From CAZMJG01 sp964576365 (lineage in GTDB: Bacteria; Patescibacteriota; Microgenomatia; UBA1406; GWC2-37-13): DNA of 41,523 nt. Every line of letters starts with the position of its first letter. Positions within the stretch are counted from its first letter, which is position 1. The notes under the pieces are model-generated. The model did not search any database. It saw only the letters and a list, made by a program, of their open reading frames with translations, and was not told the origin of the DNA. Where the stretch lies: the NCBI GenBank assembly GCA_964576365.1, contig CAZNUT010000005.1, forward strand, positions 1-41,523. Direction: 5' to 3'. The position numbers and the translations under genes are program-made. Positions 7,138 through 14,655 of this stretch are shown piece by piece.

Positions 7138-7921
7138 CTTTAAGAAAAAACTGCATGAGTTCAAGCTCAAAAAAAAGAACCGCATATGTCCCCAATATGA
7201 GAAACGGGCCAAAAGCGATACGAGATTTGAGTTTTTTTACTCTAAAAAGCAAAAACAACACACCGAAAAATCCGCCAGAAACAAATGCAAGATACAATGC
7301 GATGAGTCCTCCCCACCAACCTAACAATAACCCCATACTGATCGCAAACTTAACATCGCCAAAACCCATTCCTTTGCCTTTTGTGATGATGAATAGTCCG
7401 AGAAGTGGTAATGTAGTAATAACAAGACCCATCACGTATTCGTACCAAAGTGATACTTCTACAAAACCCACAGGAAAACCAATCAAAAAAAACAGACGAA
7501 TAATTGCCAGTAAAAATAAAACGATTTGTAATTCATCAGGAATGATCTGATATCGCAAATCAGCAAGAAAAATAGCAAAAAGTACCGCCGCAATACAAAC
7601 GTGTAATATGTGCAAGTGTGTTGAAGAGTACACTGTTGTACTCAGATACCAGGTGAGACCAAATAGTATACCCGATGCAAACTCACTCATCGGATAAAAA
7701 AAACTTAACCTTGCCTGACAATATCTGCACTTTGCGGCTAAAAAAGAAAAAGAAAGTATTGGAATAAGATCATACCAAACGAGCGTATGTTTGCATGATT
7801 CGCAATGCGACCGTCCTAAAATAGTACGATTGTTTGAAAGTCTGTCAGCCAAAAGAAGAAGAAATGATCCAAAAAAAACACCAATAACTGAGACAAAAAT
7901 CACAAGAGTAACATCAGGCAT
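7130..7921 (-). CDS. pilD: prepilin peptidase / leader peptidase (A24)
   Basis: A 263-residue polytopic membrane aspartic protease that cuts, and in many bacteria N-methylates, type IV pilin-like precursors. The N-terminal domain has two Cys pairs (C40/C43 and C65/C68), the zinc-binding feature of the bifunctional form. Catalytic aspartates are D121 in DLRYQIIPD and D189 in GMGFGDVK, the GxGD signature. About seven or eight hydrophobic helices follow. No pilin gene is visible nearby. It ends 30 bases before ndk starts, and starts 30 bases after the M16 peptidase gene ends, so it may be read through from there. CPR genomes commonly encode type IV pilus parts, used for DNA uptake or attachment. 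Confidence 0.93.
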   Translation of the reverse strand: MPDVTLVIFVSVIGVFFGSFLLLLADRLSNNRTILGRSHCESCKHTLVWYDLIPILSFSFLAAKCRYCQARLSFFYPMSEFASGILFGLTWYLSTTVYSSTHLHILHVCIAAVLFAIFLADLRYQIIPDELQIVLFLLAIIRLFFLIGFPVGFVEVSLWYEYVMGLVITTLPLLGLFIITKGKGMGFGDVKFAISMGLLLGWWGGLIALYLAFVSGGFFGVLFLLFRVKKLKSRIAFGPFLILGTYAVLFFELELMQFFLKVI

Positions 7922-7951
7922 GCATTTATGATATATGACACCGCGAGGAAA

Positions 7952-9241
7952 TCAATCGAGGCTGACATCACCCTTCTCAAAGGGCCCTATAAGGCTAAAA
8001 ATCATCTGTGAATCTTGAAAAATTGTTCTCGCTAGATCAGAGACGTCTTCAGAAGTGACTGCATTTATTTTTTCAACAATTTCTCGGGGAGTGGTCATGT
8101 CCTTTTCAAACAGATATCTGCCGCCGCTGAAAGATGCAACTTTATATGAATCTTCTAGAGATAATAAAAGTCTTCCTACCAAATAATCTTTTGATCGCTT
8201 TACTTCTTCTTCCGTGACTTTTCCAGACGCAATTTCCTCTTGTTGCTCTTTGATAACTCGTATCGCTTCATTGATTTTCTGAGGATCGTTGGATACCCCT
8301 GCTTGGGTGACAAACGCGCCAGTATCCTGATACATCTCTTTTCCCGTGGAAATATAATAACAAAGACCCCTTTTCTCCCTCACTTCCATAAACAAACGGG
8401 AAGACATCCCGCCACCCAGAATTGTACCTAGTACAGAAGCAACATGCCGACGTGAATCCGTAAACGGAATACCTTTATATCCGAGACAAAAATGAGATTG
8501 TTCAGTTTTTTTAAAATATACCTTTTGAGATTTTTCCATCCTCGTATCAAAAGGTACAAAAGGGATTTTTGAACGTTTTTCCCATCCGCCAAACTGCTTT
8601 TGAGCTTCATCAATATAAGGCTGATATACCTTAAGATCCTCAGAGCCTTCCTTTCCTCCTAGACCACCTGCAACAACAAGAACAGCATTGTTGGGATGAT
8701 AATGTTCTCTCAAATATGTCTGAAAAGTTTCACGAGTAAATGAATCTACTGTGGAGGCAGTGCCCGCTATATCAAATCCCAATGGGTTTCCTTTAAACAT
8801 CTGATGATCAAAATACTCAGATACTTTATGTGCCGGCATATCTTCATACATATTGATCTCTTCTTTAATAACACCTTTTTCTTTTTCAATTTCTTCTGAG
8901 AGTAGACGGGGCTTCAGAATCATTTCTGAAAGAATATGGATGATTTTTGCATAATGAGTGCGCGTAGCTTTGACATAGTATGCCGTATGATCTTTAGAAG
9001 TAAATGCATTAAAAACACCACCCATTCCTTCTATTACTGAGGAAATGTCATATGAAGTAGGATACTGTTCAGAGCCTTTAAAAGCCATGTGCTCCAAAAA
9101 ATGAGAGATGCCGTTGTTCTTCTCGTCTTCATATCGTGAACCTGCACCAACAAGCAACATGACAGTGAGAGAAGGAAAACTATGAGTATCAACAATCAGG
9201 AATGGCAAACCATTTGGCAATGTGTGAAGATGACGAAACAT
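7952..9241 (-). CDS. M16 family zinc metallopeptidase (processing-peptidase-like)
   Basis: A 429-residue peptidase of the pitrilysin/mitochondrial-processing group. The inverted zinc motif HFLEH (47-51) gives two histidine ligands and the catalytic Glu50. Glu128 in VIKEEIN, 77 residues later, is the third ligand. The second domain has the typical SRLFMEVREKRGLCYYIST block (about 283-301). Family members degrade short peptides or clip leaders. Length fits a half-molecule that dimerises. The ATG at 9241 is preferred over a TTG 21 bases upstream because that TTG overlaps the -10 box; the leader would be only 1-3 bases. It heads a possible three-gene minus-strand unit with the prepilin peptidase and ndk. 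Confidence 0.93.
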   Translation of the reverse strand: MFRHLHTLPNGLPFLIVDTHSFPSLTVMLLVGAGSRYEDEKNNGISHFLEHMAFKGSEQYPTSYDISSVIEGMGGVFNAFTSKDHTAYYVKATRTHYAKIIHILSEMILKPRLLSEEIEKEKGVIKEEINMYEDMPAHKVSEYFDHQMFKGNPLGFDIAGTASTVDSFTRETFQTYLREHYHPNNAVLVVAGGLGGKEGSEDLKVYQPYIDEAQKQFGGWEKRSKIPFVPFDTRMEKSQKVYFKKTEQSHFCLGYKGIPFTDSRRHVASVLGTILGGGMSSRLFMEVREKRGLCYYISTGKEMYQDTGAFVTQAGVSNDPQKINEAIRVIKEQQEEIASGKVTEEEVKRSKDYLVGRLLLSLEDSYKVASFSGGRYLFEKDMTTPREIVEKINAVTSEDVSDLARTIFQDSQMIFSLIGPFEKGDVSLD

Positions 9242-9250
9242 AAGACTGAT

Positions 9251-9279
9251 ATTGTATCGCAAGAGATCAAACTATACAA
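9251..9279 (-). promoter_or_regulatory. promoter of the M16 peptidase gene
   Basis: Minus strand: TTGTAT (9279-9274), a 17-base spacer, then TACAAT (9256-9251). Nine bases separate the -10 from the ATG at 9241, so the mRNA should be near-leaderless. Confidence 0.55.
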
Positions 9280-9297
9280 CTACTATTTTTTTCCTAT

Positions 9298-9303
9298 TGA
9301 CAG
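9298..9303 (+). promoter_or_regulatory. possible -35 box for the gene at 9355
   Basis: TTGACA, a consensus -35. The matching -10 is weak (TACCTT-like near 9322), so this is tentative. Confidence 0.3.
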
Positions 9304-9354
9304 TAGAATAAAAAATGGTGTACCTTGTATTTATTAATACATTTTATTTATCCT

Positions 9355-11493
9355 ATGGAGTCAGCTGCTAACGCACCTATGCCTCAAGAAAATCAAAATC
9401 AGCCTGCTACAGCAATGCCATCAAGCCACATTAACAAAGCTATCATTGCTTCTCTAGCGGTAGTTTTAGTAGCTCTTATAGGTATCACTTATTTCTTTTT
9501 TAACAAATCAAAGGGTCCAGATGAAGCTATGGTCGATAAGAAAGATATGAACGAAAATGATGAGCAAAATACCGGAGAACAGGTACAAGTCTCACCTCTT
9601 CCAGATGTGCAAGTAGCAAAATGGGAATCTACCGCCACAGCACCTGTAGTCCCAGCAACCGCAACAGGTTATACAATTAAGCAAACCTTCGCTCCTGACG
9701 AAATCAATATGATCGCAGGCAAATTAGGTTCAGCAGAAAGAATAGAAACAACAGAAAAAGCTATGGTGGGTTATTCTGCAGCAACTTCATCAGTCATGAT
9801 ATTTTATCCAGCGGGTGGAAAATACATGTATAGTTCAGCGGTCGGACTTGCACTTCCCGCAGGCGCCACCTTGGAACAGTCAGTTTATGCTTTATTAACG
9901 AATATCGGTATGTACGACCCAACTATCAAGGTAAGCGGCACATACATGAGGCAGGATAAACCAGGCATGAAGTACGTTGAACTTCATCGTTCTTGGGCAG
10001 ATATGAAGCTTCCTATTTTAAATGCGTTTGGTCTTGCCAACTTACCCGAAAATACCAAACTTGCCCAGCTTTCCCCCACAGTAACACTTCCTGATGATCC
10101 TCAAGACGTCAATATCACAGGAACCTCTGATAATACAGATGGATTTAAGAGAAAAGACGATTTTAATACTATTACGCTCGGAATTGATGAAAAAACACAA
10201 AAAGTCGTCTATATCAGCTCAAATATGCGAATGCTCATGCCTGAAAAAACTTCAGCATCCATTATCAGTTATGACGAAGCTGTTGCAAAAATAAAAAATA
10301 AAGAGTATGAATTTTTCCTTTCAAGTCCATCAGGAGAAGGAAAGCTTGACATACAACAGGTGTATCCGGGAAATACAGCGATGTCAGAAAAAGCTACTAT
10401 TACAGATGTAGCGCTTGCTTATATTGAACAACCGCCCACGGTAAGCCAGATGACGCTTTCTCCTTATTATGTAGTACGAGGATATATGGAGACAAAGGAA
10501 GGTTACCGTTTAAAATTTACTGCCACTGTAAATGCACAAGCCTCACAACCATCAGCATGGAATCGTCTGAAAAATCTTGTGCCAAATTTCACCGTGAATG
10601 CTCAGGTTGGCGATCCAGGTCAAAAACAGGATACGCTTCGCTTCCCCACCCAACAGGCTCAACAGGATATCAGTATTTACTGCAAACCATCAGAGCAGGA
10701 TATGAATCCTATTTATGAGTACAATGGCATGAGAATCGGGTATGGACCACGTGCTGACAAAGAAAATGTATATGAATGGTGGTATATAAATCGTGCAGAC
10801 CAGACCGAAGAGCAAATTCTTGCAAATGTACGCACATTGTTTGAGAACATTCCCACCGGAGTTGATGACTCTCTCCAGTTCAGAGAAAAAATTGAAAAAC
10901 TCATCAATGAGATCAAAACAACTCTTCCAAACTGTCCTGTACGCTTCACTGGTAGCTCGCCAACAGTTTTTGTCTATGGTGATCCAGGAGCAACAATCAG
11001 TGTAGTAAGCGCAGCTACTACCACCTATACTGAACCTGATCCAGGTGTCGACTCAAAATGGGACGTAACGATCAAAAATACCAGTCTACTTGATGTCGAA
11101 GGGTCCAAGAGACAATACCTGTATTATGAATATGCACCAGTTGACTTTGCTGTCGGCACAGAAGGTTGGGTTGCAGATGCCAGTGATATGAGAAAAGTCG
11201 CAAGACAGATAGCTTTGCAGCTTCTTCTCACCCAAAAAGAGGAGAACCGTCTTGTGTTTGAACTAAATCATGCAGCATCTGGACTGTCTGGCAAAGTGGT
11301 AGTCAAACCTATTTCTCAAGCTGAAATCAATGCAAAACTACCTCTTTCAGTCGTACCAACGACCACAAATGTAGTCAGATATCACTTTTCAGTGTCAGCC
11401 GCCGCACCTGAAGAAGTTGTAGCTGCGCCAGATATGTCACCAGTGAATCGTACAAACACGATGGTGCTTGAGCTTGGAGCAACAGCTCAATAA
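9355..11493 (+). CDS. membrane-anchored hypothetical protein, 712 aa
   Basis: I do not recognise a family. The protein starts with about 27 polar residues (Pro/Gln/Ala-rich), then one membrane helix (about 29-49), then a long, mostly beta-type ectodomain of some 650 residues. This suggests an N-in, C-out anchored surface protein. An acidic linker (55-75) follows the helix. Cysteines are few (two visible, in YCKPSE and LPNCPV), and could pair. There are no sugar-binding or protease signatures that I can name. The ATG at 9355 is preferred over a TTG at 9325, which would add ten residues with no support. It is monocistronic and ends at a strong terminator at 11516. Confidence 0.75.
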   Translation: MESAANAPMPQENQNQPATAMPSSHINKAIIASLAVVLVALIGITYFFFNKSKGPDEAMVDKKDMNENDEQNTGEQVQVSPLPDVQVAKWESTATAPVVPATATGYTIKQTFAPDEINMIAGKLGSAERIETTEKAMVGYSAATSSVMIFYPAGGKYMYSSAVGLALPAGATLEQSVYALLTNIGMYDPTIKVSGTYMRQDKPGMKYVELHRSWADMKLPILNAFGLANLPENTKLAQLSPTVTLPDDPQDVNITGTSDNTDGFKRKDDFNTITLGIDEKTQKVVYISSNMRMLMPEKTSASIISYDEAVAKIKNKEYEFFLSSPSGEGKLDIQQVYPGNTAMSEKATITDVALAYIEQPPTVSQMTLSPYYVVRGYMETKEGYRLKFTATVNAQASQPSAWNRLKNLVPNFTVNAQVGDPGQKQDTLRFPTQQAQQDISIYCKPSEQDMNPIYEYNGMRIGYGPRADKENVYEWWYINRADQTEEQILANVRTLFENIPTGVDDSLQFREKIEKLINEIKTTLPNCPVRFTGSSPTVFVYGDPGATISVVSAATTTYTEPDPGVDSKWDVTIKNTSLLDVEGSKRQYLYYEYAPVDFAVGTEGWVADASDMRKVARQIALQLLLTQKEENRLVFELNHAASGLSGKVVVKPISQAEINAKLPLSVVPTTTNVVRYHFSVSAAAPEEVVAAPDMSPVNRTNTMVLELGATAQ

Positions 11494-11515
11494 CAAAATG
11501 TAATTTACATAAAAG

Positions 11516-11547
11516 CCACGGGCCAAAAGTCCGTGGTTTTTGTTTTG
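11516..11547 (+). terminator. intrinsic terminator after the 712-aa protein gene
   Basis: CCACGGGC (11516-11523) pairs with GTCCGTGG (11529-11536), 8 bp with one G-U, around a CAAAA loop. It is followed by TTTTTGTTTTG. The upstream A-run would also let it work partly on the other strand. Confidence 0.9.
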
Positions 11548-11584
11548 TATAGATGATAAGAGTGTGATAAAATGGAAACTTAAT

Positions 11585-11622
11585 AAACTAATAGCGAACA
11601 GCTAAAAGCTATCAGCTAATAC
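11585..11622. repeat. CAGCTAA-type repeat array before tRNA-Lys
   Basis: Degenerate CTAATA/CAGCTAA units. The 22 bases at 11597-11618 are identical to 24960-24981 inside the transketolase reading frame. Confidence 0.85.
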
Positions 11623-11624
11623 AC

Positions 11625-11696
11625 GGGTCCGTAGCTCAATGGTAGAGCAGCAGCCTTTTAAGCTGTTGGTTGAGAGTTCGATTCTCTCCGGGCTCA
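11625..11696 (+). tRNA. tRNA-Lys (UUU)
   Basis: The acceptor stem GGGTCCG pairs with CGGGCTC, including two G-U pairs. The D-arm is GCTC...GAGC, the anticodon stem is GCAGC/GCTGT, and the loop CTTTTAA gives anticodon TTT. The T-arm GAGAGTTCGATTCTCTC is regular. The discriminator is A and CCA is not encoded (CAC follows). Confidence 0.95.
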
Positions 11697-11706
11697 CACA
11701 TTTACG

Positions 11707-11712
11707 TATGAT
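11707..11712 (+). promoter_or_regulatory. TATGAT box before the small gene at 11715
   Basis: The stretch ACGTATGATAT here recurs as ACGTATGATAT at 12338 and CAGTATGATAT at 12772, each just before a small gene or remnant. At this copy only two bases separate the box from the ATG, so either the true start is downstream or the gene is read through from tRNA-Lys. Confidence 0.35.
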
Positions 11713-11714
11713 AT

Positions 11715-11942
11715 ATGACTGTATCAAATGAAAATCAAACATCACCTCCGGTAAAACCACTTAAGATTGATATTTTTCGCGATGCTACTATAGCCCACAT
11801 CAGTGGATTTGTGAGTGAATTTTCAGTGGCTTATGCTCTTGACAATCCTGTACCAAATACCACACCTATGCCAGAAGACAGTAGCGCTACCGACCTACCT
11901 ATAAAAAATACATTCCCGGAAAAATCTAATAATAAAGCTTAG
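11715..11942 (+). CDS. small hypothetical protein, 75 aa
   Basis: Unrecognised. The protein is soluble-looking with a Pro/Thr/Ser-rich C-terminal third (residues 45-75), probably disordered. Residues 16-45 (LKIDIFRDATIAHISG onward) could be the ordered part. It lies 18 bases after tRNA-Lys. The next open stretch (11943-12289) is in another frame and has no start codon, so this may be the front half of a longer broken gene. No Shine-Dalgarno is visible. Confidence that it is a translated gene is moderate at best. Confidence 0.4.
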   Translation: MTVSNENQTSPPVKPLKIDIFRDATIAHISGFVSEFSVAYALDNPVPNTTPMPEDSSATDLPIKNTFPEKSNNKA

Positions 11943-12289
11943 GTATAAATCGCAAGCACTTTTACCATACAAAAAAATACACATTCAGCTTTAATCTATC
12001 AAAAATAGTTGCTCATTTTATACGCAAAATCTTCATTTCTCTTCTTGAAACGTACTATACTCATCTTATAGAACAACAAAAAACGACTCAAACAACAGGT
12101 TTTCCCTTTCAGGTTCATCATCTTGATGCCGGATTAAAACATCTTTTGAGAGTAGATATAGATAAGTCTATAGACTATCCTTGGCCTACGATCATCCTCT
12201 ACCCCGGAGAAGCTGTAGACATCGCAACACATCGCATCAGCAATAAATACGCAGACTTATATACAATTCAAGAAATCGAAGATAATTAA
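11943..12289 (+). pseudogene. open stretch without a start codon, likely gene remnant
   Basis: A reading frame open for about 115 codons ends TAA at 12287-12289, but it has no ATG or GTG and its only TTG is late. The decoded part includes VAHFIRKIFISLLETYYTHL, then FPFQVHHLDAGLKHLLRVDI and WPTIILYPGEAVDIATHR, which read like real protein. It opens just where the 75-aa gene ends, one frame away. It is either the back half of a frameshifted gene of about 190 codons or a decayed copy. The PGEAVD...HR segment loosely resembles PGEEIDHRR in the interrupted gene at 17245, too short to prove kinship. Confidence 0.4.
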
Positions 12290-12374
12290 CCTGAATATCT
12301 ACATATCCGCTCTGCATGTATTTTTTGCGAGTTATAACGTATGATATTGGAATTGTTAATAAATTTAAAAAACT

Positions 12375-12662
12375 ATGGCAACCAAACTTACATTTGAAAG
12401 TCCAATTGATAGTACAGTACAAACATATATAATAACTTCAGGTAATGCAATAAAAACTCAAATTCTACCAACTCAAAATGACGAAGAAAGCAGGTACTAC
12501 ATAGTACGTGATAATTCATCACTATCTGAACCTACTAGTGTAGTACTAGAGCGGATACACACTCCAACCGGCCCTGATGTTACAATCAAAACAGATCAAG
12601 TCTTTCTGGGAAAAGAAAAGACTTTTGGACCTTATTCTGTTTCACCTATAATAGATTTTTAA
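12375..12662 (+). CDS. small hypothetical protein, 95 aa
   Basis: Unrecognised, beta-rich, no membrane segment or cysteine. Its C-terminal end (FLGKEKTFGPYSVSP) resembles the end of the decayed frame at 12780-12908 (IGKSF...GTFGAYTLSP). This suggests a tandem duplication in which the downstream copy has lost its front. A TATGAT box at 12340-12345 lies 29 bases upstream of the ATG, and the surrounding bases match those before 11715 and 12781. No Shine-Dalgarno is seen. The resemblance to the decayed copy supports it being, or having been, protein-coding. Confidence 0.5.
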   Translation: MATKLTFESPIDSTVQTYIITSGNAIKTQILPTQNDEESRYYIVRDNSSLSEPTSVVLERIHTPTGPDVTIKTDQVFLGKEKTFGPYSVSPIIDF

Positions 12663-12779
12663 CTGATATATAGATAGTTAATGCCCATCTTTTGTCACAG
12701 TTTGCACCTTTCCCCTCAGCAAACTGACACAAGAAAAGTAAGAATAATATTGACCTGCGTACACTTGTGTACAGTATGA

Positions 12780-12908
12780 TATGAATTTGCTCAGGACAAT
12801 ACTAAAGATGTTCCTATCGGAAAGTCGTTTGTACAAGATGGGACAGAGGGAACATTTGGCGCATACACTCTATCCCCCAATCCCTCTTTGCTCGAAAAGA
12901 AGCAATAA
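12780..12908 (+). pseudogene. truncated paralogue of the 12375 gene
   Basis: A 42-codon frame ending TAA at 12906-12908 reads DNTKDVPIGKSFVQ, then GTFGAYTLSPNPSLL. It matches the last 25 residues of the neighbouring 95-aa protein in pattern (V..GK......TFG.Y..SP). It has no start codon: a TGA stands just before it, and an ATG at 12781 is in another frame. It is preceded by the same GTATGATAT promoter-like bases. It is best read as a decayed copy. Confidence 0.5.
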
Positions 12909-13141
12909 GTAATAACTAAAATACGCACTTTTTTTTACTTTCGATCCAATTTTTATTTTTATGTTAAAATTGTTGTGTATTTTTTTTCTTACTAAAATTG
13001 CGTCTATAACAACAAGGGCATTGGAGTATCTGCGTGAATCTCAAAAAAGTGAAGACGATATTGCACGTACACAAGTATAAATGATGCCAGAAGAGATTGC
13101 CCGACAGATCATCAATAACCCTGACCATTTATCATAATAAA
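12909..13141. other. gene-poor stretch with short open frames
   Basis: Two very short frames are open: 12961-13080 (39 codons, hydrophobic start then TRALEYLRESQKSEDDIA) and 13081-13137 (MMPEEIARQIINNPDHLS). The first ATG overlaps a TGTTAAAAT box, so it is doubtful. They could be pieces of one decayed gene leading into the one at 13142. I see no RNA or terminator here. Confidence 0.3.
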
Positions 13142-13561
13142 TTGAAAAAAGTTTTTAATCCCGAAATCACTGCAGCTGGTCTTTTGTTTGCGACACAACT
13201 CCTTGGTGCAGGACAGATCGAACCACCCATTTCTCAAGAAAACTTATTGAGTCATACACATCCTGATAAGACCATCATCATGCCGGCAGATTGCCTCGGT
13301 ATCGCCCCTGCCATTATGCAAGCAGGAGGCAGATGCACTTGGAGCCTTCTCGATCAATCTGCACAATGCAAAGTGCCAACTGAATCGGTACTACACCTAC
13401 CCCCAGATTCCACGTATGCTCTTACCACACGGGAGGATAGCAACATAGTAATCGGAGGCCGTACCGGTGACGACAGCATCAATCTTATCTTCGGCCAGAC
13501 GGAAACAACTGGAACATTTTCCTGTTCAAGCTCTAAATTATTTCCTTTCAAATCACTCTGA
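13142..13561 (+). CDS. small possibly exported hypothetical protein, 139 aa
   Basis: Unrecognised. From the TTG at 13142 the protein begins with two lysines and then a hydrophobic stretch (about 10-25, ITAAGLLFATQLLGAG) that could be a signal peptide, though a Pro-Glu pair before it is unusual. Three cysteines follow in the mature part (DCLGIAP, GRCTWS, AQCKVP) and a fourth lies near the C-terminus, so disulfides outside the cell are possible. The start is uncertain: a TTG at 13097 adds 15 residues that overlap another short frame and lack sense as a signal. It ends TGA. It sits in the run of short unknown genes. Confidence 0.4.
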   Translation: MKKVFNPEITAAGLLFATQLLGAGQIEPPISQENLLSHTHPDKTIIMPADCLGIAPAIMQAGGRCTWSLLDQSAQCKVPTESVLHLPPDSTYALTTREDSNIVIGGRTGDDSINLIFGQTETTGTFSCSSSKLFPFKSL

Positions 13562-13621
13562 ATTCTCCCCTTTTTTTATCAACCCGCACATAATTAGTTT
13601 TGCATCGTGCCAAAAAAGTAC

Positions 13622-13627
13622 TATAAT
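13622..13627 (+). promoter_or_regulatory. -10 box of the 13661/14182 gene pair
   Basis: TATAAT, 33 bases upstream of the ATG at 13661, in the sequence AGTACTATAATACG. No clear -35 is seen. Confidence 0.45.
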
Positions 13628-13660
13628 ACGTATTGATTATATATATTTCAGTATCCTAAT

Positions 13661-14128
13661 ATGAAATGGACAGTCGTAGATAATGCCACACGCATAAACT
13701 TTCAATCAGACAACATATCACCCGATAGACTTGCCCAAATCGGAGCAAATGCACTACAAGGAGTAAGCCCTACAGATGAAACACTAGGAATGGATGGTAG
13801 TGAGTTTTTATCTCACATACGGGAAGCAAACAAAACTGAGCCTCCATGGACCATTACGTATACCACAGGGCAAGAGGAGCCAAACAATCTTGTGGTGTAT
13901 GATGAGCTTGAAAAGAATAATGGCCCCAAGCAGATTCGCTTTGAAGTTGGTACAAATGTACATATAAAAGATGATATGCTTGCAAATATTACCGCTCAGG
14001 TACTTGGACAAAAAGAGGCTAAATTAGCACAGCCAGACATCGATGAAGATGATTTGTGGAAGATCGGTCAGACTATTAGAAGAGATATGTTGCCGGATGG
14101 TTTTACTTCAAATTGTGATCACGACTAA
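13661..14128 (+). CDS. hypothetical protein, 155 aa, paralogue of the next gene
   Basis: Unrecognised soluble protein. It aligns by eye with the next gene product. The N-terminal block has INFQSDNISPDRLAQIGANA then LGMDGSEFLSHI, against FFQADPQLNPDEKI, STVANAAIEV and SELDGAAFIFI in the neighbour. The C-terminal block has ITAQVLG...PDIDEDDLW against GTAQVVH...PDKSQDDLN. The pair therefore looks like a tandem duplication that has diverged strongly. It has no membrane segment; one Cys lies near the C-terminus. The gap to the next gene is 53 bases, so the two may share the promoter at 13622. Function unknown. Confidence 0.6.
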   Translation: MKWTVVDNATRINFQSDNISPDRLAQIGANALQGVSPTDETLGMDGSEFLSHIREANKTEPPWTITYTTGQEEPNNLVVYDELEKNNGPKQIRFEVGTNVHIKDDMLANITAQVLGQKEAKLAQPDIDEDDLWKIGQTIRRDMLPDGFTSNCDHD

Positions 14129-14181
14129 AATATATCACAAAGATAAAAAAGTAATAAGTTGTAAATGCATTGATAAACTTT

Positions 14182-14655
14182 ATGTCAGCAGAAAATGAAA
14201 ATGGTTGGAAAACTCTTATTACGCGCAAAGGAAAAACTTTTTTTCAAGCCGACCCACAACTAAATCCTGACGAAAAGATTTTATCCACCGTTGCCAACGC
14301 AGCAATCGAAGTACATGGAGCACTCACGGGAAAAAATAGAGATGAAATGTCCGAATTAGACGGTGCAGCCTTCATCTTTATTAAAAACCCGCTTCCTCAG
14401 CAACCCCCACTACAAGCAAGGCAAAGAGGAGAAAAAATACTCCAAATTGATCTAGCTGATATAGACCTAACTCAAAATAGCGGCCCTCTATTATCCGGTA
14501 CAGCACAAGTCGTACACCGCTTTGCCGAACAAATAACCTACCCTGACAAATCTCAAGATGATTTAAATGAAGCGATGCGACGAGCAAGTGAATTAGTGAC
14601 AGATCGGGGATTTTGGCAAAACTTACTAAACAAAAGAAGTCCTGATGAAAGCTAA
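14182..14655 (+). CDS. hypothetical protein, 157 aa, paralogue of the previous gene
   Basis: Unrecognised. It is related to the preceding 155-aa protein along most of its length (shared FQ.D....PD, ..ANA..., .LDG..F and TAQV...PD..DDL patterns). The ATG at 14182 is preferred to a TTG at 14170. It is soluble-looking, without cysteines. Its end overlaps the end of leuS by 4 bases (14652-14655) in a convergent arrangement, so transcripts of both genes must overlap. Conservation of pattern between the two copies is the main evidence that both are real proteins. Confidence 0.6.
   Translation: MSAENENGWKTLITRKGKTFFQADPQLNPDEKILSTVANAAIEVHGALTGKNRDEMSELDGAAFIFIKNPLPQQPPLQARQRGEKILQIDLADIDLTQNSGPLLSGTAQVVHRFAEQITYPDKSQDDLNEAMRRASELVTDRGFWQNLLNKRSPDES

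Noticed and set aside
7155..7550. 131-codon plus-strand open frame opposite the prepilin peptidase gene
   Set aside because: Antisense to a well-defined A24 peptidase; the composition is Pro/Asn/Lys-rich as expected for the shadow of a membrane protein.
11625..11696. Mobile-element attachment site at tRNA-Lys
   Set aside because: No integrase and no second copy of the tRNA 3' end was seen in the following small-gene region.
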